Assembly: GCA_016702305.1 (NCBI GenBank)
Contig: JADJEH010000011.1
Span: 1-64,000, forward strand
DNA: 64,000 nt
Direction: 5' to 3'
Origin: a bacterium
Lineage (GTDB): Bacteria; Electryoneota; RPQS01
The translations under genes were made by a program, and so were the position numbers. Positions 36,707 to 44,918 of the stretch are shown in pieces (positions within the stretch are counted from its first letter, which is position 1; every line of letters begins with the position of its first letter). Below the pieces are notes generated by a model. The model did no database searches. It had not been told where the DNA came from and saw nothing but the letters and a program-made list of their open reading frames with translations.

Positions 36707-37519
36707 ATGACTGCAATGAAGAAAAAGCCCACGGTGGCCAAAGGTGCCCCGAAGACAAAAAGTTCTTTCGTTCTCGTAAACCGGACGCCCGGTGCCAGAA
36801 TTCCGCAGCTTGAGACGATTTTGCCACCGGACCCAGCCACAACAAAGGGACAACTTTTCATTGCGGCAACCCGTCTATTCTCGGAATTCGGATTCAAGGG
36901 AACAAACACGCGGGCGATCGCCAGCGCGGCGGGGGTCCGCCAAGTCATGCTGAACTACTATTTCGGCAGCAAAGAACAGCTATACGAACAAGTCTTGCGC
37001 TATGAGGGCACAACGATGCTCAGTGTCATTTTTGGCTCGGCAACCAATAACAAGTCACCCGAAGAGATGTTGATCGACTCGCCGATTCGCCTAATGACCG
37101 TATTGCACGACAATCCGCAGTGGGCAGCGCTCTTAAGACGCGAAATCGCCGATGGTGCCGTGCACTTGCGCCGGGCATTGATCGGGGTTGCCGAACACGG
37201 ACCGCTGGGTGCCAATCTGCACTTTCACGACGCCTATAAGGCCGCAGTCAGTAGCGGCAAAGCAGTCGATTTGCCCATCGAGGCTGTCCGCGAGTGCCTC
37301 TTGGCGATCGGTTACAGCGCAATCTACCTTGCCCCGCTAATCTCAATGATCAATGAACGCGACTTTCATGACGAAACGGTTTGGGAAGAATGGAAGCTGA
37401 CGCTCAGCACCATCCTCAAACGCGGATTGCTCATTGTCGATGAGTCTCACGTCAAATCTCCGAACGTTGCGGGTGACAATAAGGATGGGACTCACATCAA
37501 CCCGAAAATTCAGTCATGA
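36707..37519 (+). CDS. TetR/AcrR-family transcriptional regulator
   Basis: 270 residues. A basic, disordered N-terminal extension of about 45 residues is followed by the TetR DNA-binding domain: QLFIAATRLFSEFGFKGTNT, IASAAGVRQVMLNYYFGSKE (HTH recognition helix), then an all-helical ligand/dimer domain with VRECLLAIGYSAIYLAPLIS. GGAG at 36,692-36,695 serves ATG 36,707, with ATG 36,716 an alternative. It overlaps the next small gene by ATGA. A decayed copy of its 3' end lies at 41.4 kb. The long extension is unusual for TetR. The ligand is unknown; targets probably include its own operon. Confidence 0.85.
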   Translation: MTAMKKKPTVAKGAPKTKSSFVLVNRTPGARIPQLETILPPDPATTKGQLFIAATRLFSEFGFKGTNTRAIASAAGVRQVMLNYYFGSKEQLYEQVLRYEGTTMLSVIFGSATNNKSPEEMLIDSPIRLMTVLHDNPQWAALLRREIADGAVHLRRALIGVAEHGPLGANLHFHDAYKAAVSSGKAVDLPIEAVRECLLAIGYSAIYLAPLISMINERDFHDETVWEEWKLTLSTILKRGLLIVDESHVKSPNVAGDNKDGTHINPKIQS

Positions 37520-37686
37520 CCGGCGGGGCAAGTATCATTGTTGTCGTCTTACTATTGGCCGCCGTTGTGCTTCTTTTGCTTTGGGTGTCGGGATCCAAGC
37601 GACCTTGTCCCCATTGCCGCGCGATGATGCCCAAGTTAAATGTACTATGCCCGCACTGCCGACGACAAGTGCCGATCGCGCACTGA
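37516..37686 (+). CDS. Small membrane zinc-ribbon protein, copy A
   Basis: 56 residues, with its start overlapping the TetR stop (ATGA). One membrane helix (SIIVVVLLLAAVVLLLLWVS), a KRP hinge, then a CPHC...CPHC zinc ribbon (two CxxC pairs 15 residues apart) and a basic end. The positive-inside rule places the ribbon in the cytoplasm. Copy B at 41,638 is very similar from LLLLWVSGSKRPCPHCRAMM on. Function unknown; conservation of the ribbon between copies shows it matters. Confidence 0.75.
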   Translation: MTGGASIIVVVLLLAAVVLLLLWVSGSKRPCPHCRAMMPKLNVLCPHCRRQVPIAH

Positions 37687-37762
37687 AAAATAGAGTCTCG
37701 GAAACGAGACAGTCACCCGCGGGTTCACCGCGACACGAGCGAAAGCTCACCAGGAGACACCC

Positions 37763-38200
37763 ATGAAAAAGAAACTTTGGACACTGGTCCTGCTCACATT
37801 GTTCGCCGGCAATGCGTTTGCCGTTGGGACCGTGATGCAGCTACAGCAGACGATCCCGCGCAACTACTACGCGCAGTATGCGCCGGCGCAGGCACCAACG
37901 ACGCCAGAATCCGTGCCTTCGGCCGAAGAACAGGCCGTCGCGCAACGCAAGGATTTTGTGGACCGGCTCACAGAACTGCGCGACCGGGAATCAAGCCTTG
38001 ACAAACAGTCCATTCAGTTGATCCAGGACAATTCCGCGTTGGCGAGCCAACTGGAACAGAACAACCTTGAACGCAAGCGAGTCAAAGTTGACCAGAAGGA
38101 CGTCAAGCGCAACATCAAGGAGCTGGAGCGCGAGAAGAACATTTTCGACAAGAAAGATAAGCTGCGCAAGAAGATAGACAAACTCATGTATAGCAACTGA
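37763..38200 (+). CDS. Periplasmic coiled-coil protein
   Basis: 145 residues. Signal peptide MKKKLWTLVLLTLFAGNAFA with a cleavage site after AFA, a proline/alanine-rich stretch, then an extended charged coiled coil (residues 50-140: RKDFVDRLTELRDRESSLDK ... LERKRVKVDQKDVKRNIKEL). A GGAG lies just before the ATG. It has no counterpart in the second copy of the cassette, so it may have been inserted there or lost from copy B. Probably a periplasmic structural or stress protein; no enzyme motif. Confidence 0.7.
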   Translation: MKKKLWTLVLLTLFAGNAFAVGTVMQLQQTIPRNYYAQYAPAQAPTTPESVPSAEEQAVAQRKDFVDRLTELRDRESSLDKQSIQLIQDNSALASQLEQNNLERKRVKVDQKDVKRNIKELEREKNIFDKKDKLRKKIDKLMYSN

Positions 38201-38202
38201 TC

Positions 38203-38580
38203 ATGACAGCCCCTAATGTCACCGTTGTCGTTCCGCTTACGGTCGGCAAGCGAACGGAAGCAGCTCACCAGAAGCCCCGGGAATATGGATTCCTATTGGT
38301 GCTCGCCGCGATGGCCCTCGTCATGTGGCTTTTCAGTCGATTCTTCAGTTGGGGCCGGACGACCAAACCCGTGCTTAGCAAGAAAGCTGAGAAACTTTTG
38401 AACGAAATTGAAACTCTCGAAATCCTGCAGGAACAAGCGAGACTTGACCTCCGGAGAGTTCGACTCGAACAAAAGACACTACAGGCCGAAGAAGAAAATG
38501 AACGGCAAGCCAACGCTGAGCCGCCCGCGGCAACCGAAAGCCCACGGTCAAACAACGGCCACGTCCCAAGGCCACAATGA
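38203..38580 (+). CDS. Membrane protein with cytoplasmic coiled coil, copy A
   Basis: 125 residues. N-terminal basic segment, one membrane helix (YGFLLVLAAMALVMWLFSRF), then GRTTKPVLSKKAEKLLNEIE and a coiled coil LQEQARLDLRRVRLEQKTLQ, with an acidic/proline tail. It begins two bases after the previous stop. Copy B (41,916-42,293) has exactly the same length and about 70 percent identity. No known family recognised. Confidence 0.75.
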   Translation: MTAPNVTVVVPLTVGKRTEAAHQKPREYGFLLVLAAMALVMWLFSRFFSWGRTTKPVLSKKAEKLLNEIETLEILQEQARLDLRRVRLEQKTLQAEEENERQANAEPPAATESPRSNNGHVPRPQ

Positions 38581-38696
38581 TGACTGATTGGAGCTTACGC
38601 AGGATCGTGTTCGGCTGGCTAATTCGACCGGCGCGCTCGTACTGGCAGCTTGGCTCGTCATTACCGCCGCGTCCCGGTATTGGAATAAGTAGATAA
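38577..38696 (+). pseudogene. Small membrane peptide MMTDWSLR, copy A (one-base deletion)
   Basis: Overlaps the previous stop by ATGA. It starts MMTDWSLRRIVFGWLI, then loses frame; in the next frame the sequence continues TGALVLAAWLVITAASRYWN, exactly as in intact copy B at 42,290. The alignment shows one base missing near 38,625. This is the only clear indel I find in the right part of the window. Confidence 0.6.
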
Positions 38697-38746
38697 TCGT
38701 GTCGTCAGTTGCTCGCGATCTGGCCACACAAGCAAACGAGGATAAA

Positions 38747-38932
38747 ATGGAAAAACTCACGTTCAGTGGGACATGGCTTGAAGTCACAGGAAAACTCAAG
38801 CAGAAGTTCGGCCACCTGACCGACAACGATCTGATGTTCATGGAAGGCAAGGAAGAGGAACTCTTGGGGCGGCTCCAAACGAAACTCGGACGAACTAAGG
38901 CGCAATTGCGCGAAATCATTAAGAAGATTTAG
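38747..38932 (+). CDS. CsbD-family stress protein
   Basis: 61 residues from ATG 38,747, chosen because GAGGA (38,738-38,742) lies in front and CsbD proteins begin close to the conserved Trp. Motifs: W-x-E-V-x-GKLKQKFGHLTDNDL, then GKEEELLGRLQTKLGRTKAQ. CsbD-like proteins are small helical proteins induced by general stress (sigma-B in Bacillus); the molecular role is unknown. The neighbours are other stress and envelope genes. Confidence 0.85.
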   Translation: MEKLTFSGTWLEVTGKLKQKFGHLTDNDLMFMEGKEEELLGRLQTKLGRTKAQLREIIKKI

Positions 38933-39000
38933 CGACTCCACGGGACCCGGATGGACGGTCCATGGTAAGCAGATCGGGCAACTAGAAGAAAGACTCACAG

Positions 39001-39462
39001 ATGAAAAAGCACTTTAAGGTCGTAGTGTTAGCGGTTGCGGTGGCTTCAATAGCAACGATTGTCGGCTGTTCGCAGACGTCCGAGCAGAAGCTCGCCGACG
39101 CCAAGGCCGAAGTTGTGGACCTCAAGAAGGATGTGAAAGTCGCCGTCGCAGAACAGACAGAAGCTGCCAAGCAGGTTGAGTGGCTCAGCTTCAAGAGCAA
39201 CGCGGAAGTGAAGATCATGGCGAACGACAAAGCCATCGCGGATTACAAAGCTCGCATGTCAGGTGCGAATGGCAAACGTCGCGCCGAATACGACAAGAAG
39301 ATCGACGCGCTGGAACTCAAGAACAAGGAGTTGAAGGCGAGGCTCGTGAACTATCCCGAAACCGGGAAAAGCTCATGGGAACAATTCAAGAACGAGTTCA
39401 GCCACGACATGGATGAACTGGGTTCGGCACTTAAGGACTTCGCAGTCAACAACGAGAAGTAA
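39001..39462 (+). CDS. Lipoprotein with coiled coil
   Basis: 153 residues. A lipobox (ATIVGC) ends the signal peptide at about residue 23, so it is a lipid-anchored envelope protein. After a coiled coil (EQKLADAKAEVVDLKKDVKV) comes NGKRRAEYDKKIDALELKNK and the C-terminal motif WEQFKNEFSHDMDELGSALK, seen in small stress-related envelope proteins of Bacteroidota. GAAGAAAGACTCACAG precedes the start. It lies 68 bases after csbD. Confidence 0.75.
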   Translation: MKKHFKVVVLAVAVASIATIVGCSQTSEQKLADAKAEVVDLKKDVKVAVAEQTEAAKQVEWLSFKSNAEVKIMANDKAIADYKARMSGANGKRRAEYDKKIDALELKNKELKARLVNYPETGKSSWEQFKNEFSHDMDELGSALKDFAVNNEK

Positions 39463-39563
39463 CGCATTGCCGTGCGAGTCGTGAGTCGTGTGTTACCAAG
39501 CATACACTCACGGCGGCGCACCGGTGGATTGTCGGAGACACAAAGGAGAAGTCGGAGATTTCG

Positions 39564-41126
39564 ATGAACGACGAGCAACGGATAACTGACGCTGCAAATC
39601 AAGCACAAACGTCTGCCGCTCTGAAACTCGCGGCGCTTGCAGAGTCGACATCGGATGCCATTATCGGTCTTGCCGTGGACGGCACAATCGATAGTTGGAA
39701 TATCGGCGCAGAAGCACTCTACGGATACACTACTGCTGAAGCCATTGGCCGAAACATATCAATGCTGGCGCCCAAAGGCGCCGAGGACGAATTTCCTGCC
39801 AAGATACTGCGGATCAAAGCCGGCGAGCGACTTCTGAATTTTGAAACGACACAGATCCGGAAATACGGGCAGACCCAAGTAGTCGCGTTAACGATGTCGC
39901 CCCTGCTGGATGAGTATGGAACCATTTCAGGAGTTGCGACAATCGCACGAGACATCACGTCCCAGAAACGCACGGATGACGCACTGCGCGCCCTCTCCAA
40001 TATGGAAGCTACAACCCTGCTAGCCGGCGGAGTGGCCCACGATCTGAATAACCTGATGGCCGCGGTGTTAGGGCATGCGGAGCTGCTCGCGATGGAATTC
40101 CGCGATCGTCCCGCGGCGATGGGCAGCGTTGATGTTATCCTTGGTTCCGCGCAGCTCGCGGGACGGTTGGCGCAAGAGCTGCTCGCCTTCGCCCAAGGAG
40201 GCCGTTACGAATCAGCCGTTGTCAACATGAATAACATTGTCCAACAGGTTCTCGGGCTCCAGATAGCGCACGTTCCTCAAGGCGTTACTATTAAACAGGA
40301 ACTGGCGGCCGATCTGAACAGCGTAGTGGCGGATCCAACGCAGATGGCGCATGCCTTGCACAATCTAATCAAGAACGCTATCGAAGCGGTCGACGGACAG
40401 GGGCGCATCTTAATCAAGACGTGCAACGCTGTTCTGACTGAGCAAACGGTCGCGGAACATGGCGGACTTAGGCCAGGACAACATGTCGTGGTCACAGTAT
40501 CCGATAGCGGTCATGGCATGTCCGAAGATGTGATCGCGAACGCCTTTAAGCCGTTTTACTCGACTAAGGGTCTAGGGCGCGGCCTCGGATTAGCTGCAGT
40601 TTACGGCATTTCGAAGAATCACGGCGGTCATGTCACGGCATCCAGTCCACCGGGCAAAGGCGCCGTTGTCACAATCTACTTGCCCTCGACTACTCGTGAA
40701 TCCATCGAGATCCCTGTAGTACCAAGTGGTGAGTTGCGCGGAAGTGAGACAATTCTTGTCGTAGATGATGAGGCGCAGTTGCTGATGCTTAACCGCCGCA
40801 TACTGGAGGCCAACGGCTATCATGTGTTGACGGCGCGAGACGGAGCGGAAGCCCTGCGCGTGTCCGAAGAGTTCGCTGGCGACATTCACCTTGTCGTACT
40901 GGACATGGCAATGCCGGTTATGGACGGCGCGAAGGCGTTTGCGCTGCTCAAGCAAGCCAGACCGGATTGCAAAGTCATTATCAGCAGCGGGTACGACTTG
41001 AACGACAAAGTACGGTCCCTGCTCGTGGCCGGCGCAGACGCGTTCTTGCAGAAACCTTTTCGTCTTACAGACTTGACATCGGAAGTAAGGCGGCTGCTCA
41101 ATAGCCAACAAGCGGATGAATCGTAA
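39564..41126 (+). CDS. Hybrid sensor histidine kinase (PAS - HK - receiver)
   Basis: 520 residues, soluble, no membrane segment. PAS domain (about 20-135; AIIGLAVDGTIDSWNIGAEA, ends ARDITSQK), dimerisation helix with phospho-acceptor His in LAGGVAHDLNNLMAAVLGHA (about 159), HATPase_c with N box HNLIKNAIEAV, G1 VSDSGHGM and G2 GLGRGLGLAAVYGI, then a C-terminal receiver (about 395-515) with ILVVDDE, acceptor Asp in LDMAMPVMDG and Lys in LQKPF. This is the HisKA_4/NtrB-like plus CheY layout common in such kinases. A cytoplasmic signal is sensed by PAS. It ends the first half of the stress cluster; the output partner is not in the window. Confidence 0.9.
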   Translation: MNDEQRITDAANQAQTSAALKLAALAESTSDAIIGLAVDGTIDSWNIGAEALYGYTTAEAIGRNISMLAPKGAEDEFPAKILRIKAGERLLNFETTQIRKYGQTQVVALTMSPLLDEYGTISGVATIARDITSQKRTDDALRALSNMEATTLLAGGVAHDLNNLMAAVLGHAELLAMEFRDRPAAMGSVDVILGSAQLAGRLAQELLAFAQGGRYESAVVNMNNIVQQVLGLQIAHVPQGVTIKQELAADLNSVVADPTQMAHALHNLIKNAIEAVDGQGRILIKTCNAVLTEQTVAEHGGLRPGQHVVVTVSDSGHGMSEDVIANAFKPFYSTKGLGRGLGLAAVYGISKNHGGHVTASSPPGKGAVVTIYLPSTTRESIEIPVVPSGELRGSETILVVDDEAQLLMLNRRILEANGYHVLTARDGAEALRVSEEFAGDIHLVVLDMAMPVMDGAKAFALLKQARPDCKVIISSGYDLNDKVRSLLVAGADAFLQKPFRLTDLTSEVRRLLNSQQADES

Positions 41127-41382
41127 CCTGTCTTTGAACTGCGGCGAGTAGAGAACTTGTCAATTTCACTACACTGAGAGAAAGATGCACTGAAATCACA
41201 TCCGTAATACTTGGAGTCCTTTTGAGTTGGGCGATCTTGCCTACATACGCCAAAAGGTCGCAAGTTGTGACAGCTGCACACCACGAGAACTCTGATCGGT
41301 TGGCTAGTGACCCATCAAACCTGGAACCATTGACCGCGACTCCGGTCGGCAATCCAAAGGGTGGCACCGTCGCCGGCAGGGC

Positions 41383-41602
41383 AGAGATCGACTCGCCTAT
41401 CGAGCCCGTCCGCGAGTGCCTTTTGGCGGATGGCTAAAGCGCGATCTACCTTGCACCACTGATTTCGATGATCAACGAGCGTGACTGTCATGACGAAACT
41501 GTATGGGAGGAATGGAAGCTGACGCTCTCCACCATTCTCAAACGTGGACTGCTCATAAACGAACCGTCGGCAGACAGCGTCAAACACAAAGCGCGCGATT
41601 AA
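41383..41602 (+). pseudogene. Decayed 3' fragment of a second TetR gene
   Basis: DNA closely matches the end of the TetR gene at 36.7 kb: AEIDSPIEPVRECLLADG, a TAA stop, then SAIYLAPLISMINERD, ETVWEEWKLTLSTILKRGLL. It lacks the DNA-binding domain. It sits directly before copy B of the small zinc-ribbon gene, the same order as in copy A. The 250 bases upstream (41,127-41,382) show no clear gene. Confidence 0.75.
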
Positions 41603-41637
41603 CGAGCCTCGTCGCACAACACACTGGAGTAGAAGCA

Positions 41638-41808
41638 ATGACCAGCGTAACGAATGTCCTTCTTATCGGCTTCATACTAGCCGGGATCGTGCTTCTTTTG
41701 CTGTGGGTGTCAGGATCCAAAAGACCGTGTCCTCATTGCCGCGCAATGATGCCCAAAGAGAAAATTCTCTGCCCGCATTGCCGACGAAAAGTGCCAATCG
41801 CGTACTGA
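41638..41808 (+). CDS. Small membrane zinc-ribbon protein, copy B
   Basis: 56 residues from ATG 41,638 (ACTGGAGTAGAAGCA in front). Membrane helix VLLIGFILAGIVLLLLWVS, then GSKRPCPHCRAMMPKEKILC and PHCRRKVPIAY. Same length and ribbon as copy A, with a differing N-terminal segment. The longer frame from 41,503 runs over the TetR remnant and is not real. Confidence 0.75.
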   Translation: MTSVTNVLLIGFILAGIVLLLLWVSGSKRPCPHCRAMMPKEKILCPHCRRKVPIAY

Positions 41809-41915
41809 ACACCAGGCGCTTGCAATTGCATCAACCACACCCGGCACTCGTCCTCAGCCTTTCGGACATGCAACAAATCAATAATGATGAACAATCTAAT
41901 CCACAGAAACCTCAA

Positions 41916-42293
41916 ATGATAGCCACCAATGTCACCACAGTCATTCCCGGTACAATCAGCAAGCAAATTGATACCGCACAACGGAAGCCGCGGGACTACG
42001 GATTTCTGCTTATGCTGGCCGCGATGGCCCTTATAGTCTGGCTGTTGGACCGTTTCTTCAACTGGGGACGGACGACCAAGCCCGTGCTCAGCAAGAAGGC
42101 CGAACGACTTCAGAATGAAATCAACACTCTCGAGATCCTGCAGGAGCAGGCGCGACTTGATCTCCGCAGGGTGCGAATCGAACAAAAGACACTTCAGGCT
42201 GAAGAAGCGATCGAGAGTGGACCTGTTGTCATACCTGGTGTGGCGGCGAACAACGCCACGCTAACCGACGGACACATTGCGAGGCCACAATGA
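41916..42293 (+). CDS. Membrane protein with cytoplasmic coiled coil, copy B
   Basis: 125 residues from ATG 41,916. This start gives the same length as copy A (MIATNVTTVIP against MTAPNVTVVVP); upstream ATGs exist at 41,868. Membrane helix YGFLLMLAAMALIVWLLDRF, then RTTKPVLSKKAERLQNEINT and the coiled coil LQEQARLDLRRVRIEQKTLQ. The C-terminal tail has diverged. Overlaps the next gene by ATGA. Confidence 0.75.
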   Translation: MIATNVTTVIPGTISKQIDTAQRKPRDYGFLLMLAAMALIVWLLDRFFNWGRTTKPVLSKKAERLQNEINTLEILQEQARLDLRRVRIEQKTLQAEEAIESGPVVIPGVAANNATLTDGHIARPQ

Positions 42294-42406
42294 TGACCGA
42301 TTGGAGCTTACGCAGTATCGTTCTCGGCTGGCTCGTGCCAACCGGCCTGCTTGTCCTCGCAGCCTGGATTGTCGTGACCGCGGCATCCCGGTATTGGAAC
42401 AAGTAG
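42290..42406 (+). CDS. Small membrane peptide MMTDWSLR, copy B (intact, 38 aa)
   Basis: ATGATG start overlapping the previous stop. MMTDWSLRSIVLGWLVPTGL then LVLAAWIVVTAASRYWNK: one membrane helix with a basic end. Translationally coupled to the coiled-coil protein in both cassette copies, so the two probably act together in the membrane. No family recognised. The next 226 bases hold no supported gene. Confidence 0.65.
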   Translation: MMTDWSLRSIVLGWLVPTGLLVLAAWIVVTAASRYWNK

Positions 42407-42632
42407 CAAACCTTCGAACCACCGCTGGCGATCAGAAATTGAAAGAACGCAATGTCACCGCGAAAACGACTAGACACTGTATCGTCCGTCGAAAGTCGTT
42501 GGGATTTGCCAGTACAAGACCGAAAGTTGGGCCGCCGACAACTTTGACCGCAATAGCATACATCCGATGGCAACCGATTCCCAATCCTATCCGTAAGCAG
42601 AATGCAAGCGCCTCACCACTCTTGGCCAACTA

Positions 42633-44918
42633 ATGACAGTAAATAACTCACCGCTAAAACGCATCGCCTTCATCGGCAACTACGCGCCGCGTCAATGTGG
42701 AATTGCGACGTTTACGACCGACCTCTGCGAATCCGTGGCGAACACCTTTACAGATACAACGTACATCGCCATTCCCGTCAATGATACTGAGGCCGGCTAT
42801 GCGTACCCGCCTCGAGTGCGGTTCGAACTTACCGAAAAAGACATAGACTCCTATCGCCGTGCCGCGGACTTCTTGAATATTAACAATGTTGACTTAGTTT
42901 GCTTGCAGCACGAATACGGAATCTTCGGCGGACAAGTCGGCAGCCATATCCTGGCTTTGTTGCGCGAACTTCGCATGCCAATCGTCACGACGTTTCACAC
43001 AATTCTGCAGCATCCCGACCCGGACCAGAAAAGAGTCTTGCAAGAAATTGCGACGCTGTCTGACAGGATTGTGGTCATGAGCGAACGCGGTCGGACCGAC
43101 CTGCAGACGGTGTTTGGGGTTGCGCCGGAAGTGATTGACATGATCCCGCACGGCATACCGGACTTGCCATTTGTTGATCCGAGCTTCCATAAGGACGTGT
43201 TTGGAGTAGAAGGAAAAATCGTCCTGCTGAGCTTTGGTTTGCTTTCTGCGAACAAAGGACTCGAGAACGTCATCGCGGCGCTACCGGCAATTCTTGATCG
43301 CTTTCCAAATGTGGTGTACCTGATTCTCGGTGCAACGCACCCGCATGTCAAGCGGCGCGAGGGGGAATCGTATCGTCTATCCCTGCAACTCATGGCAGAA
43401 GAGAAGGGCGTTGAAGCACACGTCATGTTCTACAATCGCTTTGTCAGCTTGGATGAACTGATAGAATTCATTGGCGCCGCTGATATCTACATCACGCCCT
43501 ACCTGAACGCCGCGCAGAGTACATCCGGTGTACTGGCCTATACGCTTGGCGCAGGCAAAGCCGTGGTTTCCACGCCGTATTGGTACGCTGAGGAGATGCT
43601 CGCCGACGAGCGCGGCGTGCTGATTCCGTTTCGCGACCCCGCCGCGCTGGCCGAACAGGTTATTGAACTCCTGGAGAATGAACCACGACGCCACTCCATG
43701 CGGAAGCGCGCGTACATGTTTGGGCGAGAGATGATCTGGCCCGTAGTGGCGCGCAGCTATATGGCGACGTTTAAACGCGCACACTCGGAACGCCGGCATT
43801 CCATGTCTCCGGCGTTTATCGCCCGATCAGCGGACAAGCGGCCGAGCGAATTACCGCCGCTTAAACTCGACCATTTGCGGCACATGACAGACGAAACCGG
43901 CATGCTGCAGCACGCTGTCTTCACGGTGCCCAACTACCACGAAGGTTACACCACCGATGACAACGCGCGGGCGCTGATGGTTAGTACGTTGCTCGACGAA
44001 GTCGGCCGCGGTGAGGCTTTTGACCTTGCCTCACGCTATCTCTCGTTCGTGTGGTACGCGTTTAATCCTACGACCGGCCGCTTTCGGAATTTCATGAACT
44101 ACCAGCGTACATGGCTGGAAGAGCATAGCGGGTCGGATGACAGTCACGGCCGCACGCTGCTTGCATTGGGGACGGTGTTAGGCCGTTTCAACACGCCGGC
44201 TCTGCATAGCATGGCAGGGTGGATGTTTGAGCAAGCACTGCCGGCGATCCACGAAACTTCAAGTCCGCGCGCCTGGGCGTTTGCAATCATCGGCATACAC
44301 GAATATCTCCGCCGCTTTTCGGGCGACCGCAACGCAAGTCAGTTTCAAGATGAACTGGCGGCGCGGCTGCTGGAACTCTATCGCGCCAACTCAGGGGATG
44401 ACTGGAAATGGTTTGAAGATGAGTTAACCTATTGCAACGCCGTTCTTCCGCACGCAATGCTGCTCTGCGGGCACACGATGGCAAACGACGAGCTCACTCG
44501 AATCGGAATTGAGTCATTGACGTGGTTGGCGGACTTGCAACGAGCCGAAGCCGGGACCGGTCACTTCGTGCCGATCGGGTCCAATGGTTTCTATCGGCGC
44601 GGCGGACATCGCGCCCGCTTTGATCAACAGCCTGTTGAAGCACAAGCCATGGTATCGGCATGCCTCGAGGCGCACCGTACAACGGGAGACAAGCGCTGGC
44701 GCAACGAAGCGCGCCGTGCATTCGAATGGTTTCTGGGACGCAACGACTTAAACTTGCAGATTTACGACCCGCTGACCGGCGGTTGTCGTGACGGTTTGCA
44801 CGCAAATCGCCTGAACGAAAATCAAGGAGCCGAGTCATCGTTGGCGTTTCTGCAAGCGCTGCTCGAGCTCCGCCTTGAAGAACACAGCTTGGAATCTAAA
44901 GAGGCGCGCAAATCATGA
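42633..44918 (+). CDS. GT4-family glycosyltransferase with C-terminal (alpha/alpha)6-like domain
   Basis: 761 residues. N-terminal GT-B fold (about 8-400): RIAFIGNYAPRQCGIATFTT, VCLQHEYGIFGGQVG, LLSFGLLSANKGLENVIAAL (acceptor/donor loop), and a donor-site region ending ADIYITPYLNAAQSTSGVLA and LGAGKAVVSTPYWYAEEML. The second half (410-755) is an all-helical toroid with NYHEGYTTDDNARALM, typical of the large GT4 proteins that sit next to GH130 genes. It overlaps the GH130 gene by four bases (ATGA). Predicted to transfer a sugar, probably mannose from a nucleotide sugar, onto a glycoside; the acceptor is unknown. Cytoplasmic. Confidence 0.85.
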   Translation: MTVNNSPLKRIAFIGNYAPRQCGIATFTTDLCESVANTFTDTTYIAIPVNDTEAGYAYPPRVRFELTEKDIDSYRRAADFLNINNVDLVCLQHEYGIFGGQVGSHILALLRELRMPIVTTFHTILQHPDPDQKRVLQEIATLSDRIVVMSERGRTDLQTVFGVAPEVIDMIPHGIPDLPFVDPSFHKDVFGVEGKIVLLSFGLLSANKGLENVIAALPAILDRFPNVVYLILGATHPHVKRREGESYRLSLQLMAEEKGVEAHVMFYNRFVSLDELIEFIGAADIYITPYLNAAQSTSGVLAYTLGAGKAVVSTPYWYAEEMLADERGVLIPFRDPAALAEQVIELLENEPRRHSMRKRAYMFGREMIWPVVARSYMATFKRAHSERRHSMSPAFIARSADKRPSELPPLKLDHLRHMTDETGMLQHAVFTVPNYHEGYTTDDNARALMVSTLLDEVGRGEAFDLASRYLSFVWYAFNPTTGRFRNFMNYQRTWLEEHSGSDDSHGRTLLALGTVLGRFNTPALHSMAGWMFEQALPAIHETSSPRAWAFAIIGIHEYLRRFSGDRNASQFQDELAARLLELYRANSGDDWKWFEDELTYCNAVLPHAMLLCGHTMANDELTRIGIESLTWLADLQRAEAGTGHFVPIGSNGFYRRGGHRARFDQQPVEAQAMVSACLEAHRTTGDKRWRNEARRAFEWFLGRNDLNLQIYDPLTGGCRDGLHANRLNENQGAESSLAFLQALLELRLEEHSLESKEARKS

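Noticed and set aside
41503..41808. 101-aa version of the copy B zinc-ribbon protein
   Set aside because: The first 45 codons run out of frame through the TetR remnant; the ATG at 41,638 gives the same 56-aa length as copy A.
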